DNA of 48,500 nucleotides from Symbiodinium natans (GCA_905221605.1 CAJNDS010002151.1:340001-388500), one strand, 5' to 3'. Positions 8,851 to 17,103 are shown, numbered from the stretch's first letter. The notes: generated by a model not told the origin, from the letters alone. Program-made: numbers and translations.

Positions 8851-9186
8851 GGATCAGGGGATGATACGAGCAGGAGGGTGGCTTTCTGCCACGAACATGC
8901 CCATCTCCGGGTTTGGAGAGGGTGCATAGAGCTTATAGTGCTCAGGGCCCCACATCTTCACACGAAAGATGGAGTTGAGGGCCCAGATCTTCCAAAACCC
9001 CTTAATTAAGGAAGATACTCTAATTCAGAATAAGGACCTTCAGTATACAGTGGGGTATATCTCTTAATTAAGTAAGGGGTTTTTGGTAGATCTGAAGGGG
9101 TTCCTTTCTCTTGAGTTTTCGCTTTCAAGGCTTCGCCATTGGATGGTCGGGTGGCGCGAGGGGGCACCATGAAACCCCAAAGCCAT
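8846..9186 (-). CDS. Minus-strand gene fragment, two exons split by a family D element
   Basis: Read on the reverse strand, exon 1 starts at an ATG (9186-9184) and reads MALGFHGAPSRHPTIQW then SLESENSRERNP. A family D element (8984-9095) follows. Exon 2 resumes after GGAAG as IWALNSIFRVKMWGPEHYK then APSPNPEMGMFVAES. Third codon positions in exon 2 are strongly G/C, as expected of coding DNA, while the opposite strand has more A/T-ending codons. Family not recognised, and the 3' end is not visible. Confidence 0.45.
8984..9095. mobile_element. TIR element, family D
   Basis: CAGATCTTCCAAAACCCCTTA faces TAAGGGGTTTTTGGTAGATCTG. On the minus strand its end supplies a GGAAG acceptor before an open exon, consistent with an introner. 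Confidence 0.75.
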
Positions 9187-9196
9187 GATGGATGAT

Positions 9197-9268
9197 CAGG
9201 GTTTAGGGTTTAGGGTTTAGGGTTTAGGGTTTAGGGTTTAGGGTTTTGGTTTTAGGGTTTAGGGTTTC
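9197..9268. repeat. TTTAGGG telomere-like array
   Basis: About nine to ten units in TTTAGGG orientation with one TTTTGG variant, ending next to the acceptor-like TTTCATCCCCGCAG. Confidence 0.85.
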
Positions 9269-9276
9269 ATCCCCGC

Positions 9277-9375
9277 AGCGGCCATGTACCGACCCTTATA
9301 AGGATCTTTTGGAATGCGAAGCAACCAAGGTCTTCCTCTTCCGGCAGTCAGACATCAGGAGGACTGGACGTTGAC
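9277..9375 (+). CDS. Candidate exon, start of the FG gene region
   Basis: It follows a good acceptor (TTTCATCCCCGCAG) and reads RPCTDPYKDLLECEATKVFL then FRQSDIRRTGR before meeting TIR element C1. It looks coding, with no family recognised. It is probably an upstream exon of the gene whose FG exons begin at 9719. Confidence 0.45.
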
Positions 9376-9383
9376 TGTCTATT

Positions 9384-9471
9384 TTCCGAAAGTAGGGTAC
9401 CCCTTATTCACCCCAAAATGCTGTAATCCTTGTAATGGAACCCTGAAAAGGGTACCCCGTTTTTGGGAAAC
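9384..9471. mobile_element. TIR element, family C
   Basis: TTTCCGAAAGTAGGGTACCCC at the left faces GGGTACCCCGTTTTTGGGAAA at the right. Relatives lie at 249-322, 9544-9635, 17730-17830 and 47226-47325. Confidence 0.7.
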
Positions 9472-9539
9472 AAATGGGAGGTGAGTCTTTGTGATACACT
9501 TGGCTGTGCTACTGACCCAGCAGCACATCGAACAGCGGG

Positions 9540-9640
9540 TTTACGGAAAGACGGGCCCCCTTTAATATAGTCCCCAATTACTAGGATCCCCTTATAATAT
9601 TGACCCCAATAAGGAACCCCGTAATATCGGAAACTCCCAC
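9540..9640. mobile_element. TIR element, family C variant
   Basis: CGGAAAGACGGGCCCCC faces CGTAATATCGGAAA, with a core of short palindromes around CCCCTTATAATATTG. Weaker ends than the previous copy. Confidence 0.5.
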
Positions 9641-9718
9641 TTGCACTTTGAATCCGAACGTAGGCTCCTGCCCCAAACGCCCCCCAAAAACAATCCAGTG
9701 GAGACAATGAGATGCGAG

Positions 9719-9757
9719 GTTCAATTTTCGGAGCTTCGACGGCAACTACTGGCGCAG
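9719..9757 (+). CDS. FG microexon 1
   Basis: AG|GT...CAG|GC bounded, 39 nt. With the G of the previous exon it encodes GSIFGASTATTGA, then Gly is split at the next junction. It is the first of a series of G-[SGA]-[LI]-F-G exons, all starting and ending inside a glycine codon. Confidence 0.6.
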
Positions 9758-9875
9758 GCAGGAGGGTTTAGGGTTGCCCTGAACCCTAAACCCTAAACCC
9801 TAAACCCTAAACCTTGGTCCACTGGCATCTCGCGAAGTGTTCAACGAAGCCATGGGTTGCCTGGTCCATTGGGAG

Positions 9876-9919
9876 GCTCCCTCTTCGGAACATCCACCGC
9901 CTCCAGTGGTTCAGGACAG
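9876..9919 (+). CDS. FG microexon 2, next to an introner with ACAGG duplication
   Basis: It encodes GSLFGTSTASSGSGQ. The open frame extends upstream (HGLPGPLG). The following element (9921-10047) is flanked by ACAGG copies. Removing it continues the frame into VLKTFRLVQ at 10053-10077. Confidence 0.65.
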
Positions 9920-9920
9920 G

Positions 9921-10047
9921 GGTGGTTGTCAAAATTGGGGTTTAGGGTTTAGGGTTTAGGGTTTAGGGTTCCTTTTTGGATCCCTATTATAATACGGCAC
10001 CTAATGTTTAAGGTACCCCAAAAAGGACCATAATTTGACAACCACCC
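9921..10047 (+). mobile_element. Introner-like palindrome carrying a telomere-like tract
   Basis: GGTGGTTGTCAAAATT (9921-9936) faces AATTTGACAACCACC (10032-10046), with ACAGG at 9916-9920 and 10048-10052. Inside are TTTAGGG units (9938-9970) and a second inverted repeat, CCTTTTTGG/CCAAAAAGG. The telomere-like repeat is therefore internal to an element with its own ends and target duplication. Confidence 0.75.
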
Positions 10048-10083
10048 ACAGGTCTTGAAGACTTTCCGCTTGGTGCAAGGGTT

Positions 10084-10175
10084 GGGATGTTCCCCCTTGT
10101 ACTAACAGTCCTTAGTAGGGATTATTATTGGGGGGTGCTAGAATCCCTGTTAAGGACTGTTTGTCTAAGGGGAAA
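10084..10175. mobile_element. TIR element, family A
   Basis: TAACAGTCCTTAGTAGGGATT faces AATCCCTGTTAAGGACTGTT. The outer GGGATGTTCCCCC is degenerate on the right (AAGGGGAAAC). Confidence 0.65.
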
Positions 10176-10270
10176 CTGCAGAGGGGTTAGAAGGATGAGG
10201 GTTTGGGGCTTCGATTGCTTCATGATGTGCTGACTTGGGGTCCCGTGTTGGGTTCCTGACTGTTGGAGTG

Positions 10271-10323
10271 CCAGGACCCCTAAACCCTAAACCCTAAACC
10301 CTAAACCCTAAACCCTAAACCCG
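10271..10323. repeat. CCCTAAA telomere-like array
   Basis: About seven perfect units in CCCTAAA orientation; further units lie at 10433-10490 next to FG microexon 3. Confidence 0.85.
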
Positions 10324-10494
10324 GTACAAACCTTGCAAACGGCACCCAAAACCCTGAACCCTACCGTCGGAAAAAAACAAAACAAAACTGCAAAAGCCGA
10401 CGAAGCGGATGACGTGTCACCAGCTAAACCCTAAACCCTAAACCCTAAACCCTAAGAAACCCTAATAAACCCTAAACCCTAAACCCTAAGCGAG

Positions 10495-10524
10495 GATCCC
10501 TCTTCGGAGCGTCCTCTGCCACAG
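10495..10524 (+). CDS. FG microexon 3
   Basis: GCGAG|GATCC...ACAG|GCGAGG, 30 nt, encoding (G)SLFGASSAT(G). It sits between a CCCTAAA tract on the left and a TTTAGGG tract on the right, so both flanking introns contain telomere-like repeats of opposite orientation. Confidence 0.65.
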
Positions 10525-10629
10525 GCGAGGTTGGGTCCAATTGTAGCGGTTTAGGGTTTTGGGTTTAGGGTTTAGGGTTTAGGGGTTTAGGGGTTTAGGG
10601 TTTAGGGGTTTAGGGTTCAGAGGTTGGGC

Positions 10630-11080
10630 GCTTTATATCCCCCTATGTTTTATATGCTATACACCCTTTAAGGGGTTATGTAGAGAGTATAAGGGTCCCC
10701 CGTATAGTACCTTTTAAGGGATTATGTAGAGAGTATAAGGGTCCCCCCCTAAAAAATTTATATGCCTTTTTAAGGGATTGCATAGAGAGCATAATTGGTC
10801 TAAAGTCTATACAGATAATGACTACTTTGGGCCAGTTCGGGGGGGCCTTAGGGAATTTGCCATATTCAGGGCGTTCCTGGCAGGAGATCCAGATGGGGGT
10901 CCTAAAAAGGTGAACCGAAGAACCCTAAAACCTACTGTAGCGACTGTCGTATATGTTTGGTAAGTTTGTGGTGTGTACTAGCGAATGTTAGTGGGATGTT
11001 TCCCAATGACCATGAATGATGTAGCATACGGAAGCTCACATTAGGTTGTTTTGGATTTCGAGGTAGCCCGCACTCGTCTC
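10630..11080. repeat. Non-coding: tandem hairpins and a partial family E element
   Basis: About 10640-10770 holds two or three copies of a unit around TTTTAAGGGATTATGTAGAGAGTATAAGGGTCCCCC. About 10800-10860 resembles family E (TCTATACAGATAATGACTACTTTGGGCC...CCTTAGGGAATTT). No convincing exon. Confidence 0.45.
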
Positions 11081-11180
11081 CTATCCCTAAACCCTAAACC
11101 CAAACCCTAAACTCTAAACCCCAAACCCTAAACCCTAAATCCTGAACCCTAAACTGGCCCTAAAAGCGGCCCTTGAGAAG

Positions 11181-11213
11181 GTTCTCTCTTCGGAACATCA
11201 GCAGCTTCGACAG
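11181..11213 (+). CDS. FG microexon 4
   Basis: GAGAAG|GTTCTC...GACAG|GCCTG, 33 nt, encoding (G)SLFGTSAAST(G) with a GC donor. The frame stays open for another ~60 nt, so a longer exon is possible. Confidence 0.6.
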
Positions 11214-11365
11214 GCCTGAAGCGTTCCCACGTGACGGACGTCATTGTTCCTACAGCTTGGGTCTCCCGAATGACCCATTTAGGGTTTAGGGTTTAGGGTC
11301 TAGGGTTTACGGTTTAGAGTTTAGGGTTTAGGGTTTAGGGTTTAGGGTACCTATACTGCGTAAAG

Positions 11366-11493
11366 GTCCATGTACCTCATCCTTATATACTTGGGCCCAA
11401 AAGTCCCCAAATACAAGGCACTTTTTCAGGACCAAGTATTCCCCTTTTTCGGTACTATGGGACCCTTAGGGTATACTACATAGGTACATGGAC
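11366..11493. mobile_element. TIR element, family B
   Basis: GTCCATGTACCT (11366-11377) and AGGTACATGGAC (11482-11493) are a perfect inverted repeat, with further pairing inside (TATACTTGGGCC against GACCCTTAGGGTATA). Confidence 0.75.
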
Positions 11494-11576
11494 CCTTCGG
11501 GATCAGTTTTTATGTCTGTGATCTGGGGTCAGTTGCTACGTCGGGCTGAAGCTGCCAGGGTTGAGGGACTAACGCT

Positions 11577-11641
11577 TAGGGTTTAGGGTTTAGGGTTTAG
11601 GGTTTAGGGTTTAGGGTTTAGGGTTTAGGGTTTAGGGTTTA
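11577..11641. repeat. TTTAGGG telomere-like array
   Basis: Nine perfect TTTAGGG units ending directly at TIR element H1. Confidence 0.9.
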
Positions 11642-11646
11642 TTAGT

Positions 11647-11752
11647 GTTGGTTAGTAGGGAATGAGGGGATGAGGTACCCTATATAATCCCCGAAAGGGT
11701 ATATATAGCGGGATATAGGGTACCTCATTCCCTCATTCCCTACTAACCAACA
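11647..11752. mobile_element. TIR element, family H, perfect 22-bp ends
   Basis: TGTTGGTTAGTAGGGAATGA and the next two bases (11647-11668) are exactly complementary to 11731-11752. The near-perfect inner hairpin contains TACCCTATATAATCCC. A diverged copy ends the window at 48412-48500. Confidence 0.85.
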
Positions 11753-11762
11753 GCAAGAAAAT

Positions 11763-11868
11763 GATTGCCATGTGCACCGCTGGAAACCTGTGTAGAGTTC
11801 GAGGTTCCTGAACCCATGCAAAAGAAAACCACGGCGCCACACTTTTTGACTTTGGGGCGAGATCAGGC
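11763..11868 (+). CDS. Candidate exon after element H1
   Basis: The open frame reads APLETCVEFEVPEPMQKKTT then APHFLTLG and ends at GGGGCGAG. It looks coding and lies directly after the TIR element. No family recognised. Confidence 0.4.
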
Positions 11869-11916
11869 TCTTGGCAAAGCCCCCACCCCCCCCACCACCA
11901 CCACCCATTTTGCGAG

Positions 11917-11958
11917 GAGACTCCATCTTTGGAGACGCGAAAGCTGCCGCAAGCACAG
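11917..11958 (+). CDS. FG microexon 5
   Basis: GCGAG|GAGACTCC...CACAG|GCAGC, 42 nt, encoding (G)DSIFGDAKAAAST(G). A longer version ends at CTCAG (11974). Preceded by a CCACC-rich stretch. Confidence 0.55.
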
Positions 11959-12311
11959 GCAGCACGCCCCTCAGTTGTCCTAAACCCTTAAACCCTAGAC
12001 CCCTACACCCTAAACCCCAAACCCTACCCCCACGCCAAACCCCGAAACCCTAAACCCTGAACCCTGTCTGTTTTTGCTGAGCGTCGGGAGAGAGGCAGGC
12101 TCCTAAAACGATTCTGGTTTTGCTCGAGCATGGAGGGTTTGGGGTGGTTTAGGCTCTTTGCTGCTAGCGAAGGCATTTCAGAGAGACCTCTTTGAAAAAC
12201 GAGTTCAGGGGAAAGGGCTTCTGTTCTTCGCAAATGCTGGCACCCTTGTCACGTAAAGACCGGCGGACGAACGCGAGTTTGCCCTTAACATTCACCCGCG
12301 CCCACTGGGAG

Positions 12312-12347
12312 GCTCTTTGTTTGCTGGTACTTCTGCGTCCACTGGAG
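12312..12347 (+). CDS. FG-like microexon 6
   Basis: GGGAG|GCTCT...GGAG|GCCTCC, 36 nt, encoding (G)SLFAGTSASTG(G). F-A-G replaces F-G. Same phase pattern and GC donor as its neighbours. Confidence 0.5.
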
Positions 12348-12419
12348 GCCTCCCTAAATCACTACCAACCCTATAAACGGCATAAACCCCATGAACCCTA
12401 TAAGGCCTTTAACCCTTAT

Positions 12420-12735
12420 ACCCTAAAGTGTTGCTGTAGATGAGCCTCTGAATCCTCTTGACGGGCGAGAGTAAAGATGCACATTCCGTTCTTTTTCCGT
12501 GGTAATCCTATCGGGTTTAGGGTTAAGGGGGAAGGGTGTAGGGTATGGAAGTGATCTAGTCTGGGGCTGGCGAGATATCTTTTCGACTGTCGGGTGTAAT
12601 CGCGAGCCTCAGCTACTCCAGTGGTTGATAGGAAACGGCAGATGGTGTCTTGGAGCGTGCGAAGACAGCTTGTGAAAGCACATGGACCAATGGACAGCAC
12701 CTCTACTCAGCACAAACATCTGTAGGTTTGAAATG
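12420..12735. other. No assignable feature
   Basis: Sequence between FG microexon 6 and the exon at 12768. It has no telomere-like array apart from short degenerate units, and both strands hold short open frames of equal weight. I see nothing I can call. Confidence 0.3.
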
Positions 12736-12767
12736 GCCCTAAACCCTAAACCCTCAACCCTAAACCC

Positions 12768-12820
12768 TAAACTGATGCGACAGTACCTGGGCTTCCCGGT
12801 CACAGGGGCAGCTTACAGAG
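12768..12820 (+). CDS. Candidate exon with canonical GTAAG donor
   Basis: The frame reads LMRQYLGFPVTGAAYR and ends at AGAG|GTAAGC (donor at 12821). A CCCTAAA tract precedes it and a TTTAGGG array (about 12870-12940) follows. Confidence 0.45.
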
Positions 12821-13049
12821 GTAAGCATGAGATCCTCTTGGAGGTTCAGGGGACTTGTAACCCCAATTGTAGGGTTTAGGGTTTGGGGTTTAGGGTTTAG
12901 GGTTTAGGGTTTAGGATTTAGGGTTTAGGGTTTAGGGTTTAACTGTACTTATAAGCCCCTCAAGTTCCCCAAGTAGGTGATACGTACACTCATGATTTGG
13001 GTCATAAGTTCCTATGAACCTCCTAGCTTGCAGCCTATAATCTCCGAAG

Positions 13050-13082
13050 GCATCTTTGGGGCATCGAGCCCGTCCAGCACAG
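13050..13082 (+). CDS. FG microexon 7
   Basis: CGAAG|GCATC...CACAG|GCGCCGG, 33 nt, encoding (G)IFGASSPSST(G). The frame stays open to about 13113 (AGFSNIFQGL), adding a second F-containing motif if the exon is longer. Confidence 0.6.
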
Positions 13083-13376
13083 GCGCCGGTTTTTCAAACA
13101 TCTTTCAAGGGCTTAGACGGAAACTTGCTTTCATCTGTGTGAGGATGTGTATATTTATTCATACAAACAGGGGGCTGAGGCGGCCAACCGGTCGCAAATG
13201 CCAAGTTCTGACATGCAAGACGCGCAGCTCGGAACGCGCACGCCAAGCAGACACACATCGATTCCCCAGCCCCCCCCCCCCACCCCCCCTAAACCCTAAA
13301 CCCTAAACCCTAAGCCCGACCCTAAACCCTAAGCCCTAACCCTAAACCCTAAACCGTAAACCCCTGCCACTACCAG

Positions 13377-13412
13377 GCGCCCTCTTCGGGGCGCCGGCTT
13401 CCTCCAGCTCAG
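13377..13412 (+). CDS. FG microexon 8
   Basis: ACCAG|GCGCC...CTCAG|GCTAGG, 36 nt, encoding (G)ALFGAPASSSS(G), GC donor. Flanked by a CCCTAAA tract (13288-13360) on the left and a long TTTAGGG array (13431-13575) on the right. Confidence 0.65.
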
Positions 13413-13430
13413 GCTAGGGGTCGTGTCATG

Positions 13431-13575
13431 TTTAGGGTTTAGAGTTTAGGGTTTAGGGTTTAGGGTTTAGGGTTTAGGGTTTAGGGTTCAGGGTTCAGGG
13501 TTCAGGGTTCAGGGTTCAGGGTTCAGGGTTTAGGGTTTAGGGTTTAGGGTTTAGGGTTTAGGGTTTAGGGTTTAG
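13431..13575. repeat. Long TTTAGGG array with clustered TTCAGGG variants
   Basis: About 20 units. Six or seven consecutive TTCAGGG variants (13486-13528) sit between blocks of perfect units, suggesting tandem amplification inside the array rather than independent point mutation. Confidence 0.85.
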
Positions 13576-13599
13576 GCTGGTTACCGAAAGAAGCCTGTC

Positions 13600-13760
13600 A
13601 GGGGTTAAGCGCATCTAAAGCCTGCACTTCAGAAGCGGATGTACGTCCGGACGAACCTCTGTGAACCCGAGCTTTCTTCCGGTTCCCCGTACCTACATTG
13701 GGGTTCAAAGTCTGCAAATAATACCTACTTTGGGCTTTTTGGAGCCTTAGGGAATTTATA
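13600..13760 (+). other. Candidate exon followed by a partial family E element
   Basis: About 13610-13685 is open and reads PALQKRMYVRTNLCEPELSS. About 13692-13757 matches one half of family E (TTGGGGTTCAAAGTCTGCAAAT...TTTGGAGCCTTAGGG). No product can be given. Confidence 0.35.
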
Positions 13761-13867
13761 AGCTTTACAGGATATGGTAGCAAGACCCAAGAAAGGGGCA
13801 ATTGAACGAAACTACCGCAGCAATTTGCCAAGCAGTCGATAGGCAGGTGGGTTCATAGAAGCTTCTA

Positions 13868-13994
13868 CCAGGCAGGGCCCCCCTTACTATACTAACTATA
13901 GTTAAGGGACTTATAACCTAAGTTAGGATCCTTATAGCCCATTTTAGGGTATTTATAACTCTACTTATAACTAGGGGGCGGGGGCCTCCTTGTA
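13868..13994. mobile_element. TIR element, family F
   Basis: TACCAGGCAGGGCCCCCCTTA faces GGGGGCGGGGGCCTCCTTGTA. The core holds ACTATAGTTAAGGGACTTATAA and its partner. A copy in the other orientation lies at 46591-46729. Confidence 0.65.
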
Positions 13995-14101
13995 GGTGAT
14001 AGCGCAAAGTGGTATGACCATATAGGCACAGAGTACCTATCGAGGCAGCTCCTACGGCTCTGCAAGTCCCGAGCTACTGTGTTCTTGGGGTCCCCAGACT
14101 T
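13995..14101 (+). CDS. Candidate exon directly after element F1
   Basis: After CTTGTAG the frame reads DSAKWYDHIGTEYLSRQLLR then CKSRATVFLGSPDF. It looks convincingly coding, starting at the element end. No family recognised. Confidence 0.5.
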
Positions 14102-14393
14102 CCCCTAAACCCTAAAGCCTAAACCCTCCTTTATGGGCGGAGAGGGTAGAGGGGCTTGTCGTAAGGGTGATCTTATTAGCAAGGGTGTTCTTCTTGGGAG
14201 TACGTGAATGTAGAACCACCGCCACACTCTGACACACTTGCTGGCCCCTCCCCAGGAACAAGGGAAGTCTTTCCTGCTGCCGCTCCTTATGCGGTCTTGG
14301 GATCTACATAAGTCTAAATCACGCAAAAGCTAATGGCCCAAACTGGAGGGCCAGGAATCCTCAACTTTACTACCGGGGGTCAGCGTTAGCTGG

Positions 14394-14491
14394 TTAGCCA
14401 AGTCGATGACGATGCCTGGACAGGAGGCTCTATCTTCAGCATCCCGCCAGCACCCTCGGACCCAGACACCAAGATCAACATCTTCAGCGGG
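14394..14491 (+). CDS. FG-like exon 9
   Basis: The frame reads QVDDDAWTGGSIFSIPPAP then SDPDTKINIFSGATQ. The GSIF core occupies the FG position but FG itself is FS here. A shorter exon starting at GAG|GCTC (14427) would keep the common phase. Confidence 0.5.
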
Positions 14492-14548
14492 GCTACGCAG
14501 GCGGTACCCTAAACCCTAAACCCTGAACCCTTTCTTGCTCTGTTCAGG

Positions 14549-14664
14549 TCTCCAGCATAGCATCCCACTGGCCAGCATGTGCGCAACATGTTGAAGAAAT
14601 TCAGCTGGCCCCTGAACCCCAGCCTCAAATGCCCAGAACTTTGAGCTTCGAAATTTGCCTCAGT
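14549..14664 (+). CDS. Candidate exon, possible helical segment
   Basis: After GTTCAG the frame reads VSSIASHWPACAQHVEEIQL then APEPQPQMPRTLSFEICLS, ending near a GTAACC donor-like site. Strong coding appearance, family unknown. Confidence 0.5.
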
Positions 14665-14709
14665 AACCCCTAGTGCGACAGTAACCTCAACAGGTAGATG
14701 CACATGAGC

Positions 14710-14833
14710 CGATGGTATCTTTTGCCCTAGGCGACCCGACTCGGAGAGATCTGGAGGACTTATATCATAGAACTTCCGAGGCTAGAATACTTACAGCCCA
14801 TTTGGGCCCAGGCAGTTTTGTGTCACTAGGTGA
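14710..14833 (+). CDS. Candidate exon ending at a GTGAGC donor
   Basis: It reads MVSFALGDPTRRDLEDLYHR then TSEARILTAHLGPGSFVSLG, and ends at CACTAG|GTGAGC. Good composition and a canonical donor. No family recognised. Confidence 0.5.
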
Positions 14834-14892
14834 GCCCCTACTCTCGCCAAACTGGAACTTCAAAGCTAGCCTCTTAGTTATAGCTCCTACAC

Positions 14893-15120
14893 CCTAAGCC
14901 TAAACCCTAAACCCAAACCCCAAACCCCAAACCCCAAACCCAAAACCCCAAACCCCAAACCCCAAACCCCAAACCCCAAACCGCCCAGCCGTGCATCCTG
15001 GGTGTTAGCTAGGCCGGTGGCAAACCGAAAAGCACCCAAACTCGGTAGGTTGTTGGGGCATTTGATATTTTCCCTCATTGGGTTCAGGAGGATCATATTC
15101 ACCCTAAACCCTAAACCCTA
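14893..15120. repeat. CCCTAAA and CCCCAAA variant tract
   Basis: Several CCCTAAA units pass into a run of eight or so CCCCAAA variants (14912-14985). Homogeneous variant blocks like this recur in the window. Confidence 0.75.
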
Positions 15121-15218
15121 GGAATATTTGTTCAGAGGGTTTGCTAAGGGCAATCGTAACCTTCTTTGGGGTTTTCGAATCCCTTCTCCATCCCGAAGGT
15201 GAACCTTTACTTCTGGGT

Positions 15219-15250
<32 letters not shown>

Positions 15251-15421
15251 GGTTTGCAGTCCAGTTGCACGAAAGAAGGTTTAAGGTTTAGTGTTCCGTT
15301 ACAGTAGAATCCACAAAGTTGGAACATCGTTCTCCCTATACACCAAAAAGGTACACTATGGGGAATCCCAGCGTTAATCATCCTTAAGTCATGTTCCCAC
15401 TTTCAGGAGTTCACTGTAGGA

Positions 15422-15538
15422 TAATGGACAACTAACCCTAAGGCTCCAAAAAGCCCAAAGTAGGTATGATTTACAGACTTTAAACCCCAATGTAGGTACT
15501 ATTTGTATACTTGGAGCCTTAGGGTAATGGACAACTAA
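15422..15538. mobile_element. TIR element, family E, with 14-bp flanking duplication
   Basis: CCCTAAGGCTCCAA (15436-15449) and TTGGAGCCTTAGGG (15511-15524) are perfect inverted repeats. TAATGGACAACTAA occurs immediately outside both ends (15422-15435 and 15525-15538). The duplication is exact, so insertion is recent or the repeat is constrained. Confidence 0.85.
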
Positions 15539-15664
15539 TCAGGCGGAAAAGCGATTTGCATCGGCCAGCGGGGATGCCAGCTCCCGCAGCAGCGTGCCAA
15601 GTGGTTGGGCTGGCGGACTTGGACTTCAGAGCTTCCAGAAGGCTTTACAAAGGTTTACGGGGTC
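15539..15664 (+). CDS. Candidate exon, Ser/Gly-rich
   Basis: The frame reads AEKRFASASGDASSRSSVPS then GWAGGLGLQSFQKALQRF, starting after AATCAG at the edge of the family E element. The composition fits the FG-type protein. Stop TAG at about 15667 if not spliced earlier. Confidence 0.5.
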
Positions 15665-15916
15665 CTAGCCCGTAAATCCTAAACCCTAAACCCTAAACCC
15701 TAAACCCTAAACCCTAAACCCTAAACCCTAACCATTAAGAGCATCCGTAAGACCTAAATGGCCCTAAGCACCCCGGTTTGGAGGTTCGTTCCGAGCGACT
15801 CTGCTCTAATTTTGGGTGCAGGGCTGAAACGAAGGGTTCGAAGCTTCAGGGCTTAGGGTTTAGGGTTTAGGGTTTAGGGTTTAGGGTTTAGGGTTTGGCA
15901 TCCATGGTTTAGGGTT

Positions 15917-16057
15917 GAATGGCTCGAATCCAAGAGAGCCTTCATGCCTGAGGCCTGTTCGGTGACAATGCTTCTGGCCTTTTCGCGCGCAGCTCAGACC
16001 CCACTTCAGCCACGAAACGCAACCGGCTTGGATTTCCCGGTCCCTCCTGGCGCATAT
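15917..16057 (+). CDS. Candidate long exon ending at a GTGAGT donor
   Basis: It is open for about 47 codons (EWLESKRAFMPEACSVTMLL then AFSRAAQTPLQPRNATGLDF...GAYD) and ends at a canonical GTGAGT (16058). It is one of the best non-FG exons. Product unknown. Confidence 0.55.
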
Positions 16058-16199
16058 GATGTGAGTTGAAGCCCCCAACTCAACTGGGATCCATCACAGC
16101 CAAGCAAACAACCTCCACTGCAAAAGGGCCCCAGAACCCCCCCCCCCCTCCCCGCACCACCCTCTCACTCCCATCCACACCCTCTTAGAAGCATCTCCC

Positions 16200-16470
16200 T
16201 TGACAGAAACAGTGCCTCCTCTGCATTTTCAAAGCAAACTCTACAAGTACGCATTTTGGTTCAGCAGCCCCCCATACTGTACTTGCCCCGGGGCTCCAAG
16301 TGGACAAATAGTACCTACCTCTGGGGTCTACGGTCCATTCAACAAAATAAAAGATACCTACTTTGGGAGATATTTGGAGCCGCAGGGGTCGACTATAAAT
16401 AGGACCCTATTTGTTGATAAAATGACGCCACCTGCCCCCGAACAGAGAATATTCTTAACAACAGCTAAAC
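16200..16470 (+). CDS. Two candidate exons split by a family E-like element
   Basis: About 16205-16290 reads ETVPPLHFQSKLYKYAFWFS and about 16395-16465 reads GSTINRTLFVDKMTPPAPEQ. Between them, GGGGCTCCAAGTGG faces TATTTGGAGCCGCAGGGG, a diverged family E element. The segments could be one interrupted exon. Confidence 0.4.
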
Positions 16471-16680
16471 CTCAGACCCTACACCCCAGACCCTATGCCC
16501 TAAACCCTAAGCCCTCTACACCCACCCCCCAAACCCCTAAAGCCCTAAACCCCTAAACCCCGAAACCCCTAAAGCCCTAAACCCCTAAACCCCTAAACCC
16601 CTAAACCCCTAAACCCCTAAACCCCCGACCCCCTAAACCCCCAAATTTAAACCCCCTAAAGCCCTAAACCCCTAAACCCG
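16470..16680. repeat. CCCTAAA tract with CCCCTAAA variant block
   Basis: Perfect and 8-nt (CCCCTAAA) variants form a long block. The 8-nt variant is tandemly repeated, unlike telomerase-templated 7-nt units. Confidence 0.75.
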
Positions 16681-16684
16681 ACAA

Positions 16685-16775
16685 CAGGCCGGCGCCCCAA
16701 TCTCCACCGCGCCTTTGAAAACGGCCTCCGAGGGTGCAAGTCCAGGCATGGCTTGCGGTTCCAAGGGCAAAGCTC
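16685..16775 (+). CDS. Candidate exon, Ala/Ser/Gly-rich
   Basis: After ACAACAG the frame reads AGAPISTAPLKTASEGASPG then MACGSKGK. It lies between telomere-like tracts. Composition fits the surrounding FG-type gene. Confidence 0.45.
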
Positions 16776-16817
16776 CCCCGCCTATAGGAGCCATGCAAAT
16801 GCTTACATATACCTTCT

Positions 16818-16938
16818 AGTAGCCCTAAACCCTAAACCCTAAACCCTAAACCCTAAACCCTAAACCCTAAACCCTAAACCCTAAACCCTAAACCCTAAAC
16901 CCTAAACCCTAAAACCTAAACCCCCCCCCCCCCCCCCC
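16818..16938. repeat. CCCTAAA array ending in a poly-C run
   Basis: About 14 perfect units followed by a run of about 18 C. It is the longest uninterrupted array in the left half. Confidence 0.9.
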
Positions 16939-17103
16939 ATGGGTTTCTTTTTTGGGGGGGTGATCTCAGGACCCTAGATCCTATAAACCTCAAGCCGCCC
17001 GTTTCAAAGTCATTCCGTCGTTTCAAGTCGTTGCCCTCTTCGGTTGTCCCCGCAGTGCGCTGCTGTGCTGGGCGGGTGGCCAAAAAACTGGCAACAGACT
17101 AGG

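Noticed and set aside
13847-13994. Direct joining of the segment ending QAVDRQ to the exon at 13995 across element F1
   Set aside because: The AGGTG repeats fit an insertion, but joining gives a stop in the downstream frame, so the two segments are not simply adjacent exons.
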